Source of the DNA: Anaerolineae bacterium
GTDB lineage: Bacteria; Chloroflexota; Anaerolineae; Promineifilales; Promineifilaceae
Assembly (NCBI GenBank): GCA_020848035.1
Contig: JADLAX010000034.1
Coordinates: 62,001-126,000 of the forward strand
DNA: 64,000 nt
Direction of reading: 5' to 3'
The position numbers and the translations under genes are program-made. Below are positions 41,932-49,957 of the stretch, in pieces. Under the pieces are notes generated by a model that worked only from the letters and a program-made list of their open reading frames with translations, was not told the origin of the DNA and did not search any database. The stretch's first letter is position 1. Each line of letters begins with the position of its first letter.

Positions 41932-44613
41932 CTAGAGCGATGCTAATCGCTCCGACAGCTCTGCCTGGCTGGCTTGCAGATCGGCCAGCTTGGCGCGTTC
42001 TTTTTCTACCACGGCTGCGGGCGCTTTCTGGGCAAACGGGCTGTTGAGCAAGCCGGTTAACCGGCCAATTTGCTGCGCCAGGTCGGCCAGCTCTTTGCTG
42101 AGACGTTCGCGCTCTTTGTCCAGGTCCACCATGCCCGCCAGCGGCAGGTAGACGGTAATTTCGCCCAGGGAGAGGGTGATGGCTTGATCAGGCGGAGCGG
42201 CCGTTTCCGCCACCACCAGCTCGTTTTCATCCAGCCGGGCCAGGAAGCTCAGGATCGGTTTTTGCTCGTTGATGAACGCTGTTTTGTCGCCGGTGGCGAG
42301 AACGGCCGTAATCCACTTGCCCGGTTCCACGCCATTTTCTGCCCGGGCGGCCCGGATGGCCCGCACCAAATCCCGCAGACGCTCGAAATCGGCCGTAGCG
42401 GCAGGATACTTGTCACCGGCCGCGGGCCAATCGGCAATGATGAGCGCTTCGGCCCAGCCTTCGGCCGGAGCGATGCCCAGGTCGGCCGTCTCGAACGCTT
42501 GCTTGAGCTGCTGCCACGTCTCTTCGGTGACGTAGGGGATGTAGGGATGGAGCAGCCGCAGGCAGTTGTCTAGCACCTGCCGCAGCACAGCCAACGTCGT
42601 CCAGGCACGGCTGCCGCCCTCGCGCAGCTGCACCTTGGCCAGCTCGACGTACCAGTCGGCAAAGTCGCTCCAGAGGAAGTCGTACACCTGCCGCCCCGCC
42701 TCGCCGAAGTTGTAGCCGTCCAGCAGGCGATCGGCCGTTTCCGTCACCTCACTCAGTCGGGTCAAAACCCACTGGTCGGCGGCGGTGTAGCTGGGCGAAT
42801 CGGTGGCATCCGCTTTGGTGGCTTTGTCCAGATTGGCGGTGATGAAGCGGGCGGTGTTCCAGATTTTGTTGGCGAAGTTGCGGTTGCTTTCCACCTTGGA
42901 CAGCGCCAGGTTCAAATCGTTGCCGGGGGTGCCGCTGGTGAGCAGGGTGAAGCGCAGGGCGTCGGTGCCCAGTTCACCCATCACCTCCAGCGGGTCGGTG
43001 ACGTTGCCGTAGGATTTGGACATTTTACGGCCGTGTTCGTCCCGCACCAGCCCGTGCAAATACACGGTGTGGAAGGGTATGTCGTTGGTGAACAGCAGCG
43101 CCGACATCACCATGCGGGCCACCCAGAAAAACAGGATGTCGTAGCCCGTTTCCATCACGTCGGTGGGGTAGAAGCGCTGCAAATCGGGCGTGTTTTCCGG
43201 CCAACCCAGGGTGGAGAAGGGCCACAGGCCGCTGCTGAACCAGGTGTCCAGCACGTCCGGGTCCTGCGTCAGCGTAACGTTTTCGCCATACTTTTCTTTG
43301 GCTTCGGCCAGCGCTTCGGCTTCGCTGTGGGCCACAATCACCTTGTCGTGGTCGTCGTTGACGTACCAGGCGGGGATGCGGTGGCCCCACCAGAGCTGGC
43401 GGCTGATGCACCACGGCTTGATGTTTTCCAACCAGTTGTCCCACACCTTCACAAAACGCTCCGGCACGATGCGCACGCGGTCGCGATGCACGGCATCGAG
43501 CCCCATTTGGGCGGCCGGCTCCACGTTGACAAACCATTGGCGGCTCACCAGCGGTTCGATTACCTCGCCGCCGCGCTGGCTGCGCGGCACGTTCAAGGTG
43601 TGCGGCTTTGTTTCGATAGTCAGACCGGCGGCTTCCATGTCGGCCCACAGCTTTTTGCGGGCGGCAAAGCGCTCCAGCCCGGCATACGGCCCGGCGTTGT
43701 CGTTCAGCGTGGCATCTTTGTTCATAATGTTGAGGATGGCCAATCCATGCCGCTGGCCAATTTCAAAGTCGTTGGGGTCGTGGCCGGGGGTGATCTTCAA
43801 TGCGCCGGTGCCAAAGCTCATGTCCACGTAGGCGTCGGCGATGATGGGGATTTCGCGGTTGAGCATGGGCACCAGGCAGGTTTTGCCAACAAACTCGGTG
43901 TAGCGCGCGTCGTCGGGATGGACGGCAACGGCCGTATCCCCCAAAATCGTCTCCGGGCGGGTGGTGGCCACGGGCAGGAAGCCGCCGCCCTTCACGGGAT
44001 AGTTGAAGTGGTACATGAAGCCTTGTTCTTCGCTGTACTCCACTTCGAGGTCGGAAACGGCCGTTTGCAGCCCCGGCGACCAGTTCACCAAATATTCGGC
44101 CCGGTAAATCAGCCCCATGCGATACAGGCGCACAAATGCCTCTTTCACCGCCTCAGACAGGCCATCGTCCAGGGTGAACCGCTCGCGGTCCCAATCGCAA
44201 GACGCGCCCAGGCGGCGCAGCTGGTTGGTAATGTGGCCGCCGTACTTTGCTTTCCAGGCCCAGGTGCGCTCTAAAAACGCCTCGCGGCCAATCTCCTGGC
44301 GCGAGGTGCCTTCGCTGCGCAGCAGTTTTTCCACCTGAAGCTGCGTGGCGATGCCTGCATGGTCGGTGCCGGGCACCCACAGGGCGGCCCGCCCCTGCAT
44401 CCGCGCCCGCCGAATCATGAGGTCTTCCAGGGCGACAAACATGGCGTGCCCCATGTGCAGTTCACCGGTCACGTTGGGCGGCGGGATGGAAATGACAAAT
44501 GGTTTGGCATCGGCGGGGCGGGCTTCGGGCTTGAACCAACCATTTTCTTGCCACCACTGGTAAAGGCGCTCTTCGGTGCGGCTAAAATCATACGCTTTGG
44601 GCATGTCGGTCAT
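41932..44613 (-). CDS. valS: Valyl-tRNA synthetase
   Basis: Class I synthetase of 893 residues that charges tRNA-Val. HIGH motif as HMGH in NVTGELHMGHAMF, KMSKS in GRKMSKSYGNVTDP, the CP1 editing domain (TTRPETILGDTAVAVHPDD), WWGHRIPAWY, anticodon-binding domain (VLDNCLRLLHPYIPYVTEETW), and the C-terminal tRNA-binding coiled coil (DLDKERERLSKELADLAQQIGRL). ATG 44613 (MTDMPKAYDFS) is chosen after AGAAGGAA; the frame is open upstream only through repeat DNA. Controlled by the T-box and promoter upstream. Confidence 0.97.
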   Translation of the reverse strand: MTDMPKAYDFSRTEERLYQWWQENGWFKPEARPADAKPFVISIPPPNVTGELHMGHAMFVALEDLMIRRARMQGRAALWVPGTDHAGIATQLQVEKLLRSEGTSRQEIGREAFLERTWAWKAKYGGHITNQLRRLGASCDWDRERFTLDDGLSEAVKEAFVRLYRMGLIYRAEYLVNWSPGLQTAVSDLEVEYSEEQGFMYHFNYPVKGGGFLPVATTRPETILGDTAVAVHPDDARYTEFVGKTCLVPMLNREIPIIADAYVDMSFGTGALKITPGHDPNDFEIGQRHGLAILNIMNKDATLNDNAGPYAGLERFAARKKLWADMEAAGLTIETKPHTLNVPRSQRGGEVIEPLVSRQWFVNVEPAAQMGLDAVHRDRVRIVPERFVKVWDNWLENIKPWCISRQLWWGHRIPAWYVNDDHDKVIVAHSEAEALAEAKEKYGENVTLTQDPDVLDTWFSSGLWPFSTLGWPENTPDLQRFYPTDVMETGYDILFFWVARMVMSALLFTNDIPFHTVYLHGLVRDEHGRKMSKSYGNVTDPLEVMGELGTDALRFTLLTSGTPGNDLNLALSKVESNRNFANKIWNTARFITANLDKATKADATDSPSYTAADQWVLTRLSEVTETADRLLDGYNFGEAGRQVYDFLWSDFADWYVELAKVQLREGGSRAWTTLAVLRQVLDNCLRLLHPYIPYVTEETWQQLKQAFETADLGIAPAEGWAEALIIADWPAAGDKYPAATADFERLRDLVRAIRAARAENGVEPGKWITAVLATGDKTAFINEQKPILSFLARLDENELVVAETAAPPDQAITLSLGEITVYLPLAGMVDLDKERERLSKELADLAQQIGRLTGLLNSPFAQKAPAAVVEKERAKLADLQASQAELSERLASL

Positions 44614-44632
44614 AGTTGTTTCCTTCTTTTTG

Positions 44633-44700
44633 GAGATTGGAGACTGGAGATTGGAGACTAAAAGTAGCAACTAATCTCCAATCTCTAATCTCCAGTCTCC
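44633..44700. repeat. GGAGATTGGAGACT palindrome in valS leader
   Basis: Seven-base units (GGAGACT, GGAGATT) in tandem on one side and their complements (AATCTCCAGTCTCC) on the other. It lies between the T-box terminator and the valS start, so it is in the mRNA leader and could form a long hairpin there. Confidence 0.8.
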
Positions 44701-44701
44701 C

Positions 44702-44963
44702 AAATAAAAAGCTCTCATCCAGTTCAAGGACGAGAGCTTGGGTTCTCACGCGGTACCACCTTGGTTCCGTTTTCAAAATCATGAAAACGGCACTCAGCTA
44801 AGCGTTAACGGGCTTTCCCGGTTTCAGCTACTATCGTTTTCACTGAAACAATTCCTGGGCGACTTGGGAAACGGCCGTATCCACCAAAGCTCACACCAAC
44901 AACTGCTCTGGCTCTCTCGTGGGGGCGTTTCTTACTCCTCCCATTCAGCATCTTTGTGTTTTT
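44702..44963 (-). promoter_or_regulatory. T-box riboswitch controlling valS
   Basis: Minus-strand leader with the T-box hallmark AAGGTGGTACCGCG (44749-44762), whose UGGU can pair with tRNA ACCA. Stem I elements lie upstream (GGGAGGAGTAAG; AGAGAGCC; GGTGTGAGC), with a likely Val specifier GUC in CCCAAGTCGCCC. A terminator, AAGCTCTCGTCC with GGATGAGAGCTT and TTTTATTT (44702-44739), follows the T-box. Uncharged tRNA-Val should prevent termination. One ACGGCCGT copy falls inside Stem I. Confidence 0.93.
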
Positions 44964-44974
44964 AACTGGGCGGG

Positions 44975-45003
44975 AGTATAGCAAAGCGTAAGAAGAAGGA
45001 CAA
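44975..45003 (-). promoter_or_regulatory. Sigma-70-type promoter of valS
   Basis: Minus strand: TTGTCC (44998-45003), 17 bp, TATACT (44975-44980). Predicted start near 44968, right at the 5' end of the T-box leader. Confidence 0.75.
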
Positions 45004-45021
45004 TGTTGTGATACAAAACAA

Positions 45022-45948
45022 TCATGAGCTTTTTGTGGTCCGGCGAAAGATTCGCCAAGCTACAATCAGAACAGTTAGCAATCCACCTCCAATTGCCCAC
45101 AAAAGTGAATGATTTTTTCGCTCTGCATCGGCCTTAAAAACGGGGGAATCACCTTGTTGAGCATAAGAGTCATGGTACATTGGCAGCTCAAAGTCATATT
45201 GTTTGCGACTAAATAGAGTCTTATATCCATTCAGCGAAATTCCTATGATAGCTAACCAGATTGCGCCACCAACCCCGCTTACAAGAATACCTGATGTGGA
45301 AAACGAAATTTTTTCCGGCTGAAAAATAGACCTGTCGAATTCAGCCCGTCCATTGTAAGCAAAACGGATCTGATCACCTTGGCTGATTGACTGCCACCAC
45401 CCATAATCCAGAACTTTATACCATTCATCCTCAATCGCAATGTAAAACACTGGCCCGAGACGACCGCCATTTTCAATTGATTTGCCTTCTACAATGCCTG
45501 TAGAAAACTCTGGCCCCACTACTAAAGCTTCGACATTGTCAGCCATCGAAAGACAGGCGAAAAGGCTCAGTGCTAATCCAAGAAAACCTGTAACGACGAT
45601 AAATATTTTGTGATATCTGCTTTGCGTCGAAAACAATTCTCTTCTATCGGCAGTGAAAAGTATTCCCACAACAACAAGCATCAAAACCAAACCCATCGAC
45701 AAAAAAAGAAGCGTGAGAAGGTAATGGTTGTAGTATGTCTTTTCCAGGGAGAAGCCGAGGGCAAAAACGATGGCGACGGCGATGAAGAGAAGCAGTTTTG
45801 CAACTGGCAGAGGTACTGTTTCCTTTTTTCTTGGAGCAAAGTCATAGTGATCAACAGGAAGCCTGCTTTCAAGCATCAAGGCATTGACTCTTAACGCGAT
45901 GCCGACTGCTATTAACAGAAAAACAGAACCCAGCACGTAACCCATCAT
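45022..45948 (-). CDS. Uncharacterised six-helix membrane protein, AT-richer than neighbours
   Basis: 308 residues, about six membrane helices (VLGSVFLLIAVGIALRV; LLLFIAVAIVFALGF; TLLFLSMGLVLMLVVVGILF; FIVVTGFLGLALSLFACLS; VSGVGGAIWLAIIGISL; LLWAIGGGLLTVLIVAW), with a short beta-rich part between helices 4 and 5 (VFYIAIEDEWYKVLDYGWW), perhaps DUF3592-like. Base composition is visibly more AT-rich than its neighbours, and it contains no ACGGCCGT copy, which suggests later arrival. No Shine-Dalgarno sequence decides between the two adjacent ATGs. Confidence 0.75.
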   Translation of the reverse strand: MMGYVLGSVFLLIAVGIALRVNALMLESRLPVDHYDFAPRKKETVPLPVAKLLLFIAVAIVFALGFSLEKTYYNHYLLTLLFLSMGLVLMLVVVGILFTADRRELFSTQSRYHKIFIVVTGFLGLALSLFACLSMADNVEALVVGPEFSTGIVEGKSIENGGRLGPVFYIAIEDEWYKVLDYGWWQSISQGDQIRFAYNGRAEFDRSIFQPEKISFSTSGILVSGVGGAIWLAIIGISLNGYKTLFSRKQYDFELPMYHDSYAQQGDSPVFKADAERKNHSLLWAIGGGLLTVLIVAWRIFRRTTKSS

Positions 45949-46123
45949 TTAACTTCCCCTGCCAACCAAGAGAACATAATAATTTGGCACAGAGTAAAAT
46001 TTATACTTGTTGATATCACTTGCTGTCAAGCCTTCTAGAATGTCAACGAACGGTATTCATCAACTCTAGGGTTGCTTAATCAAATCAGCTTCGGTACTAA
46101 GTTTTGAAGGGAATACTTAAGCG

Positions 46124-46486
46124 CTAACTTGCAGCACAGGTGGGGATGTGCCAGACGTACCAGGTGCCCCAGGCAAGCAGCGCCAGGGCGGCAAACTTGG
46201 GCCAGCCCAGCGGCACAAAAAAGAGCACCGACGAGCCACCAACAAGGATGATCATCGACAGGGCGATGGTTTTGGCGCGCCGGGGGATGCAGCGGTTGGC
46301 CTCCCAATTTTTGATTACCGGGCCAAACTGGTCACTGTTGAGCAGCCAGTTGTAGGTTTTGGGCGAGGATTTAGCAAAGCAGCCCGCCGAAAGCAGCACC
46401 AGCGGGGTGGTGGGGAGCAAGGGGAGGATAATGCCGAGAACGGCCGTACCCAAAAAGAAAATGCCTAAAACAAACCACAGCTTCAT
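46124..46486 (-). CDS. DUF454 (YbaN-like) membrane protein
   Basis: 120 residues, three to four helices. Family signature GIILPLLPTTPLVLLSAGCFAKSSP and WEANRCIPRRAKTIALSMI are clear; this short protein is widespread and of unknown function. ATG 46486 (MKLWFVLG) is the likely start; a frame upstream reaches 46513 without support. Confidence 0.87.
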   Translation of the reverse strand: MKLWFVLGIFFLGTAVLGIILPLLPTTPLVLLSAGCFAKSSPKTYNWLLNSDQFGPVIKNWEANRCIPRRAKTIALSMIILVGGSSVLFFVPLGWPKFAALALLAWGTWYVWHIPTCAAS

Positions 46487-46580
46487 AGGCACCAAGGTTA
46501 CACAGATTTGCATAGATTTGCAAAGGATTCTGGTAGATTTTTGTCACAAAAATGGGGTGAGGATTGTCGTGGCGAGAAAT

Positions 46581-46634
46581 GAAACGTGAAGCGTGAAACG
46601 TGAGAAAATCACGTTTCACGCTTCACGTTTCACG
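46581..46634. repeat. GAAACGTGAAGCGTGA palindrome, copy 2
   Basis: GAAACGTGAAGCGTGAAACG and TGA lead to a 6-base turn and then CACGTTTCACGCTTCACG TTTCACG in reverse. Near-perfect long inverted repeat between the methyltransferase and DUF454 genes, same family as 34321 and 55117. Confidence 0.85.
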
Positions 46635-46644
46635 AATGGTACGC

Positions 46645-47274
46645 TTACTTTTGAAACCAGAAGGTCACCAGGCGCGGCGCTTTGCCTGCGTCGGCTTCGT
46701 GCCACCATTCGTTTAGAGCCGTCAGCGTTAAGCCGCCTGACGCGGCCGCTGCGAGGAAGTCGGAGATGTGGTGGATGAAGGCGGGGATGAGCGTGGTGAC
46801 CTCGTCGCGCACAAAGCGCGCCTGGCTGCCCTGGTACTGCTTGAAGGGGTGCAACTCGCTGATGTACAGCTGACCACCCGCTGCCAGCGACCGGCTGGCC
46901 TCGGCCAACACAAAAGTGAGATCAGCAATGTGCTCCAGGATGAGGTTGAAGGTGATCAGGTCAAACGCCGCGTTGGCGGTGGGCCAGGGTTGGGTGATGT
47001 CGGCCACCTGGAAGGTGACGTTGGGCGCCGTGATTTTGGCTTTGGCCTGGGCAATCATACCGGGGGAGAAATCAACGGCCGTTACCGCTTCCCCAATTTC
47101 CGCCAGCAGCGGTGTATTTTTCCCCGTGCCGCAGCCCACTTCCAGAATGGTAGGGAACGGCCGTCCTGCCAACATCTGCTCCATCACAGTGCGATCCAGG
47201 TCGCGGGTCAGGTTGTCATCCACATCATATGTCTCGGACCAGGCGTCATACGCCTGCTGCACCTGTTTATTCAT
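46645..47274 (-). CDS. Class I SAM-dependent methyltransferase
   Basis: 209 residues. SAM-binding motif I ILEVGCGTGKNTPLLAE, acidic loop VTAVDFSPGMI, motif QVADITQPWPTANAAFDLI, and post-motif LNLILEHIADLTFVLAEASR. The N-terminus (VQQAYDAWSETYDVDDNLTRDLD) is typical of UbiE/BioC-like small-molecule methyltransferases. Substrate unknown. Ends near the repeat at 46581; 24 bp after the GT-C-like gene. Confidence 0.9.
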   Translation of the reverse strand: MNKQVQQAYDAWSETYDVDDNLTRDLDRTVMEQMLAGRPFPTILEVGCGTGKNTPLLAEIGEAVTAVDFSPGMIAQAKAKITAPNVTFQVADITQPWPTANAAFDLITFNLILEHIADLTFVLAEASRSLAAGGQLYISELHPFKQYQGSQARFVRDEVTTLIPAFIHHISDFLAAAASGGLTLTALNEWWHEADAGKAPRLVTFWFQK

Positions 47275-47298
47275 CCAAAAATCCTTTGGTCCTCAGAG

Positions 47299-48894
47299 CT
47301 AACGGCAGCCAGCAACGGCCGGGCTTTGTTCGGGAATCACCTGGTAAATGGTCCAGCGGCCTTCATCTTGCAACGCTTTCAAATAAGAAGTTGCTTCGGC
47401 CCGTGTTTTTGAGGCTTCATCCAACAGTAAAACGTACCGCAGGTCGGGATACTGAGCCAACGTCTGGCACAATGCTGCGCCATCCTGAGCAAAAATTGAG
47501 GGTAAATCCCGGTTAAGGGTGTCCCGCACCCGATCATACACAACATCTTCAAAATGATTTGCCGTCAGTTCAACGGCCAAAAAATCCCAATAGCGCAGTT
47601 CGATCATAAAAGGGCCAGGATTTTCGGCCAACAATGTGTCAACCGTTTGGCCAACGTTCACCGAATCTAACGACATCCCTTGGGGATAGTCAGGCAGGCG
47701 CGAGCCACCCCACCAAAGCCCGTAAGCCAACAACAGTAGAGCAGTCAATCCGGCAGCATAACGGCCGTATCTCGGCCAGTCACTTTTCAGCATCAACAAG
47801 CTAGCAGCGCCAAAGCCCACGTAAAGCGACAAAATGATGATGTGAAACAAAGCATAACGGTCGGGCGCAGCCGATGGCGGGCCAGAAAAAATGTTCATGA
47901 CGCTGTTCAAGAGTAAGCCAGCCAGCGACAACAGCAAAGGGAAGATGGCCCAGCGCCGCGCTTCCAGGCGAACCCAGAAGAGAAGCCCAAGAGCCAGGCC
48001 TGCCCAAACGGCCGTATTCGCATTATGCCAAACCAGGCGGGGGTAGTACAAAAACTTATCCAGCGCGGGCACGTTATACCCATCGTAGTACCATTTTGAA
48101 TACGAAGTATGCTTGGCCAAAAAGGCAAACATCTCCCCCGTAAACAGAAATTCAAACAAGCTAAAGGCAATAATTAATCCGTTGCTCAAAAAATAAAACC
48201 CGATTAACTTGAGCACGTTCGCCTGGTCTCTTTGCCTGAGAGACTTAAACAGCGTGGGCAAAGTCAGTAAGTTGACCAAATTGAGCAATGTCCAACTCTG
48301 CACATGGAAGCCGCTGGACAGCATAAAACAGAGGCCCGCCCAGAACCAATAACCACGTCGCTGTTCTTTTAGCCAGATGAGCAGGAGCAGCAAACCCGCA
48401 AAAAAGAGCGCAAAATAGTACATTTCCAGCATGGGGGTGCCGCTCATCCACACAAACCAGGGCTGGAAGGAAATGAAGAGCGTGCTGGCAACAGCGGCCG
48501 TTTTGCTGGCAAAAAGAAAACTGGCCAGACCATAAATAATTACCACCAGAAGGCAGGAGGCGATAAACACCGTCACCCGCGGGGTAATAATTTCATCGGG
48601 CCAAACGAGAAGCGCCGCACCATTCAGATATTTTTCAAACGGGAGCCAGGTACCTTGAATATCCGTCAACAAGTTGATGGTTGGGGCTTTGGCCCACTTA
48701 GCCGCCAGAATCCCCCGGGCAAACTCGTCAGCGGCTACGCTGACAAAACCGTGTTGAAATAGATAGACCTGAACGGCCGCTCGGACCAAATTTAAACCCA
48801 GCAGGTAAATAACGCTGCAGCGCCAATGTTCGTTGCAAACCTTCAAAAAATTCTTTGCCATGCCGATAACGATTAATTTTGTCCAGCTGTTCAA
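47299..48894 (-). CDS. Polytopic GT-C-type glycosyltransferase-like protein
   Basis: 531 residues, about ten or more membrane helices. An acidic motif in the first extracytoplasmic loop (SVAADEFARGI) and general layout resemble PMT_2/ArnT-type GT-C transferases that use lipid-linked sugars, but sequence identity to a named family is not evident. A C-terminal soluble part (430-531) completes it. Start uncertain: TTG 48894 or ATG 48861, neither with a Shine-Dalgarno sequence. Upstream of the methyltransferase in the same direction. Confidence 0.65.
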   Translation of the reverse strand: MNSWTKLIVIGMAKNFLKVCNEHWRCSVIYLLGLNLVRAAVQVYLFQHGFVSVAADEFARGILAAKWAKAPTINLLTDIQGTWLPFEKYLNGAALLVWPDEIITPRVTVFIASCLLVVIIYGLASFLFASKTAAVASTLFISFQPWFVWMSGTPMLEMYYFALFFAGLLLLLIWLKEQRRGYWFWAGLCFMLSSGFHVQSWTLLNLVNLLTLPTLFKSLRQRDQANVLKLIGFYFLSNGLIIAFSLFEFLFTGEMFAFLAKHTSYSKWYYDGYNVPALDKFLYYPRLVWHNANTAVWAGLALGLLFWVRLEARRWAIFPLLLSLAGLLLNSVMNIFSGPPSAAPDRYALFHIIILSLYVGFGAASLLMLKSDWPRYGRYAAGLTALLLLAYGLWWGGSRLPDYPQGMSLDSVNVGQTVDTLLAENPGPFMIELRYWDFLAVELTANHFEDVVYDRVRDTLNRDLPSIFAQDGAALCQTLAQYPDLRYVLLLDEASKTRAEATSYLKALQDEGRWTIYQVIPEQSPAVAGCR

Positions 48895-49040
48895 GTTGCT
48901 GGCGGGGGTGGGTTCCTTGAGTAAACTGACACAACTTTTGATTTGGCCGGGCAGGGATCAGCAAAACAGGACACTGCATTTTCTGATCCTGCCAGGCCAG
49001 GTAAAGGCAAAAATCTAGCGCAAACCCAAAAACCTTTACC

Positions 49041-49790
<750 letters not shown>

Positions 49791-49869
49791 AAATTTGCTT
49801 CTCCTGTTCTGTAAAAAATCAGTAGTGAAAAGAGTAAAAAGTTAAAAGTGAGAAGGAGAAAGAAATCTT

Positions 49870-49938
49870 CATCCCTCACCCCTCATCCCTCATCCCTCAT
49901 CCCTCACCCCTCATCTCTCACCCCTCTCCCCTCATCCC
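49870..49938. repeat. CATCCCT tandem repeat
   Basis: About nine 7-base units, CATCCCT with variants CACCCCT and CATCTCT, directly after AAAAGTTAAAAGTGAGAAGG. A simple-sequence array between the cyclophilin gene and the 848-residue gene; length may vary between strains. Confidence 0.85.
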
Positions 49939-49957
49939 TCCAACCGAATTATCCACC

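Noticed and set aside
43033..44274. Long plus-strand open frame of 413 codons opposite valS
   Set aside because: It is a mirror of the well-supported valS gene: low-complexity His/Gly/Val-rich translation, no motif, no Shine-Dalgarno sequence. Similar shadow frames at 20456-21400, 21634-22926, 31440-32126 and 55968-57374 were dropped for the same reason.
49870..49938. CRISPR-like array
   Set aside because: Units are 7 bases and directly adjacent with no spacers; it is simple-sequence DNA. The dispersed ACGGCCGT copies are likewise not arranged as repeats and spacers, and no cas gene is present.
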